IMG/VR virus record: IMGVR_UViG_3300007346_000270
Location: 1-23,090 of that record
Reading direction: 5' to 3' (one strand)
Length of the DNA: 23,090 nt
From: a virus
Every line of letters starts with the position of its first letter. Within the stretch, counting starts at the first letter, position 1. A model generated the notes under the pieces. It did not search any database. It was not told where the DNA came from and saw nothing but the letters and a program-made list of their open reading frames with translations. The position numbers were made by a program, and so were the translations under genes. Positions 21,444 through 23,090 of this stretch are shown in pieces.

Positions 21444-22244
21444 ATGAATTTTGGAACATTAAAAGATATTTTCCTTGAGAAATTAATTGAATCTTATACA
21501 TCTGAAGATACTTTAGGCAAGGATTTATATAAAAAATTCTTAAAAATATTAAAAGAAAACGAAACTTTAAAAACTAGTTTTATTGTTTTTAAAAATATAG
21601 AAAACAAAACAATTACTAGTGAAGTTAAAGCCATAGAATACCTAAAAGAACACAAATCTTTATTCGATAAATTCCGTGGTGATAAGTCATTATCAAAAAA
21701 TTTAGAAAAATTAACAACTTTGTTGGAGTCTTACGGAATTGATTATTCAAACAAGGAAGTTAAACCAATTCACAAATCTTTACAGGATTTTATATTAACA
21801 CAAAAAAATATAAACACATTAGATTCTTTACAAGAAACACAAGATGTGTTGGTTAATTGGTTGTTAACTGAAAAAGTTTTGGTTAAAGAAACAACTAACG
21901 ATGAATATATTAAAAAAGGGATTAACCCTAAAAACTTTTTAGATATTGCTTCTAAAAAGTTTAATGAAAAATGGGGTAATTCTTTAACAGAAGAAGAAAA
22001 GTCATTATTAAAGGTTTTAAGGGAAAGAAATGAAGAAAAAAATAAAGCCTTAGTAAAAGAATTAGTTAAAGAGAATATTTCTTTAGTGAATCAGCTTTTA
22101 GAAGAAAATGCTGAAAACATTACAATTAAGTCAAAACTACTAGAAACTAAGGATGCTATTTATAAAATGGCTGAAAATAACGACAGTTTCAGTAGAAACA
22201 TACTGAAATTGTATGAACTAAAGAAAAACCTTAAAAATGATTAA
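21444..22244 (+). CDS. Helical charged protein, candidate prohead core or scaffold
   Basis: This encodes 266 residues, almost entirely helical and rich in Lys, Glu and Leu, with no membrane segment. Sites such as LIE-S (14-16) and LLE-S (near 92) follow the (L/I)-x-E rule but could be chance in such a sequence. The middle holds LQETQDVLVNWLLTEKVLV, and the C-terminal half is coiled-coil-like (KNKALVKELVKENISLVNQL). In T4, core and scaffold proteins follow the portal gene, and this position plus composition suggest a similar role. The final 8 nt overlap the holin gene. No family is recognised with certainty. Confidence 0.5.
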   Translation: MNFGTLKDIFLEKLIESYTSEDTLGKDLYKKFLKILKENETLKTSFIVFKNIENKTITSEVKAIEYLKEHKSLFDKFRGDKSLSKNLEKLTTLLESYGIDYSNKEVKPIHKSLQDFILTQKNINTLDSLQETQDVLVNWLLTEKVLVKETTNDEYIKKGINPKNFLDIASKKFNEKWGNSLTEEEKSLLKVLRERNEEKNKALVKELVKENISLVNQLLEENAENITIKSKLLETKDAIYKMAENNDSFSRNILKLYELKKNLKND

Positions 22245-22776
22245 CAAACTACTACACCAAATCGTAAACAATTTTGGATTTAAATGTGTTTCTGATTTTG
22301 GAAACTCTATTGTACACTCAAAATTTTTGGCATTAACATTACCATTAGCAGCATTATCTTCTATGGTACAAACTCTTTTGGGTTTACACGTATTAACAAT
22401 AATATCTTTTGTTGTTTTGGTTGTATTGGAATTAATAACGGGGTTATTGGCATCAAAAGTTAGGGGTGAAAAAATTGTTTCACGTAAGTTTAGTCGTTTT
22501 GGTTTAAAAGTATTTGTTTGGATACTTTTATTATACGTAACAAACGCTGTTAAGTTAGAATATAACACAGACCCAACATCTTTTGGTAAAGTTGCTTCAA
22601 CATTATTTACGTGGTTACATGGTACATTCTTTATTTATATTGTTTTGGAATATCTAATATCAGTTTTAGAAAACTTGGGTGTTATAACTGGTAATTCTAA
22701 ACAAACGTTAATTGACGCTATAATCAAAAAAATAAACACATTTTTAGGTTTAGAAAAAGACAAAGATAAAAAATGA
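22237..22776 (+). CDS. Phage holin family protein (holin_4-type)
   Basis: This encodes 179 residues. Membrane segments lie at about 28-46 and 49-68, with two further ones at about 90-108 and 123-145. The second ends in VVLELITGLLASKVRGEK, followed by SRKFSRFGLKVFVWILLLYV, which is the signature order of the phage_holin_4 / toxin-secretion holin family (acidic residue-x-x-TG, then Ser and a Gly-x-x-x-K helix). The C-terminus is basic and charged (GLEKDKDKK). Holins make holes in the inner membrane to release endolysin, but some family members have other membrane roles. No endolysin is in the window. It overlaps both neighbours (8 and 4 bp). Confidence 0.75.
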   Translation: MINKLLHQIVNNFGFKCVSDFGNSIVHSKFLALTLPLAALSSMVQTLLGLHVLTIISFVVLVVLELITGLLASKVRGEKIVSRKFSRFGLKVFVWILLLYVTNAVKLEYNTDPTSFGKVASTLFTWLHGTFFIYIVLEYLISVLENLGVITGNSKQTLIDAIIKKINTFLGLEKDKDKK

Positions 22777-23072
22777 AAAAATTATTCCAACAAATATTAA
22801 AAGAAAAAGGTGAATATTCACAAGGTAGGGTTTATTTACTTTGGTCTATTATTGCTTACTACATAACAATAACGATATTGTTAATTTCTGGTATTAAAAA
22901 AGAAGAGTTAAAAATGGAAAACTTTAAGATAATATTGGATGCTTTGGAATATGCGATGACCTTATTCGGTGGTTATGTATTCGGTGGTAAGTTTTTGGAA
23001 GTTATTAAACATATTGGGGTTAACAGAGGTAAAAATACTGATAATAACGAAAAACAAATATTAAACGATTAA
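22773..23072 (+). CDS. Small two-segment membrane protein with targeting-like N-terminus
   Basis: This encodes 99 residues. The N-terminal MKKLFQQILKEKGEYSQGRV resembles the basic LKE-ending peptides of the cargo-like genes in this window. Membrane segments follow at about 21-41 (VYLLWSIIAYYITITILLISG) and 58-78 (ALEYAMTLFGGYVFGGKFLE), with a polar tail. It is translationally coupled (ATGA) to the holin-family gene, so it may be an antiholin or a second pore component. No family is identified. Confidence 0.6.
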   Translation: MKKLFQQILKEKGEYSQGRVYLLWSIIAYYITITILLISGIKKEELKMENFKIILDALEYAMTLFGGYVFGGKFLEVIKHIGVNRGKNTDNNEKQILND

Positions 23073-23090
23073 TTATAGAAACACAATAAA

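Overview
The window is a contiguous piece of a large virulent tailed-phage genome, most likely a T4-like myovirus infecting a Bacteroidota (Flavobacteriia-like) host. The evidence is a T4 gp17-type large terminase and a gp20-type portal, very AT-rich DNA, and translation starts preceded by A-rich stretches rather than Shine-Dalgarno sequences. Other pointers are a DUF285 surface-repeat fibre protein and a DUF2827 glycosyltransferase. No integrase, tRNA, CRISPR array or insertion sequence is visible. Genes are packed with 4-10 bp overlaps and no gap exceeds about 120 bp.

Layout. 1-2.7 kb (+): a small protein, a DUF285/PKD-like adhesin or fibre, a small protein and a DUF2827 glycosyltransferase. 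2.7-7.0 kb: mostly minus-strand proteostasis genes (J-domain-like protein, PrsW-like membrane protease, full-length ClpC with an intact ClpP-docking VGF loop), interrupted by a plus-strand BppU-N-like gene. 7.1-8.5 kb: small genes including a KTSC-domain protein and two minus-strand proteins with capsid-targeting-like N-termini. 8.5-11.7 kb: a 1072-residue protein with a nucleotidyltransferase head followed by seven modules. 11.8-16.0 kb: an operon of head or virion proteins of unknown function, closed by a strong terminator. 16.1-23.1 kb: a small cargo-like gene, terminase, a small gene, a minus-strand pair of membrane/coiled-coil proteins, the portal, a helical head-core candidate, a holin-family protein and a second small membrane protein.

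Main discovery candidate. The 1072-residue protein looks like a capsid-cargo polyprotein. Seven times it carries (I/L/V)-(N/T/S)-E-S followed by (N)(D/E)FDW, spaced 74-131 residues apart. The first part matches the T4-type prohead-protease rule (L/I)-x-E. The modules have the size of stand-alone genes, and two stand-alone genes in the window (7913-8473 minus, 16114-16476 plus) start with a T4-like capsid-targeting peptide ending in LKE or IRE and then show the same NDFDW. The acidic 563-residue protein carries a diverged copy. The inference is that several small proteins, led by a nucleotidyltransferase, are packaged into the head, cut apart by the prohead protease and possibly injected into the host.

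Regulation. An 8-nt element ATATTTAT(A/T), often GATATTTAT, lies 4-18 nt before the start codon of nearly every transcription unit on either strand, with one case at 65 nt. It is probably the phage promoter core. It also decides several starts: 1271, 16556, 4014 minus and 19446 minus.
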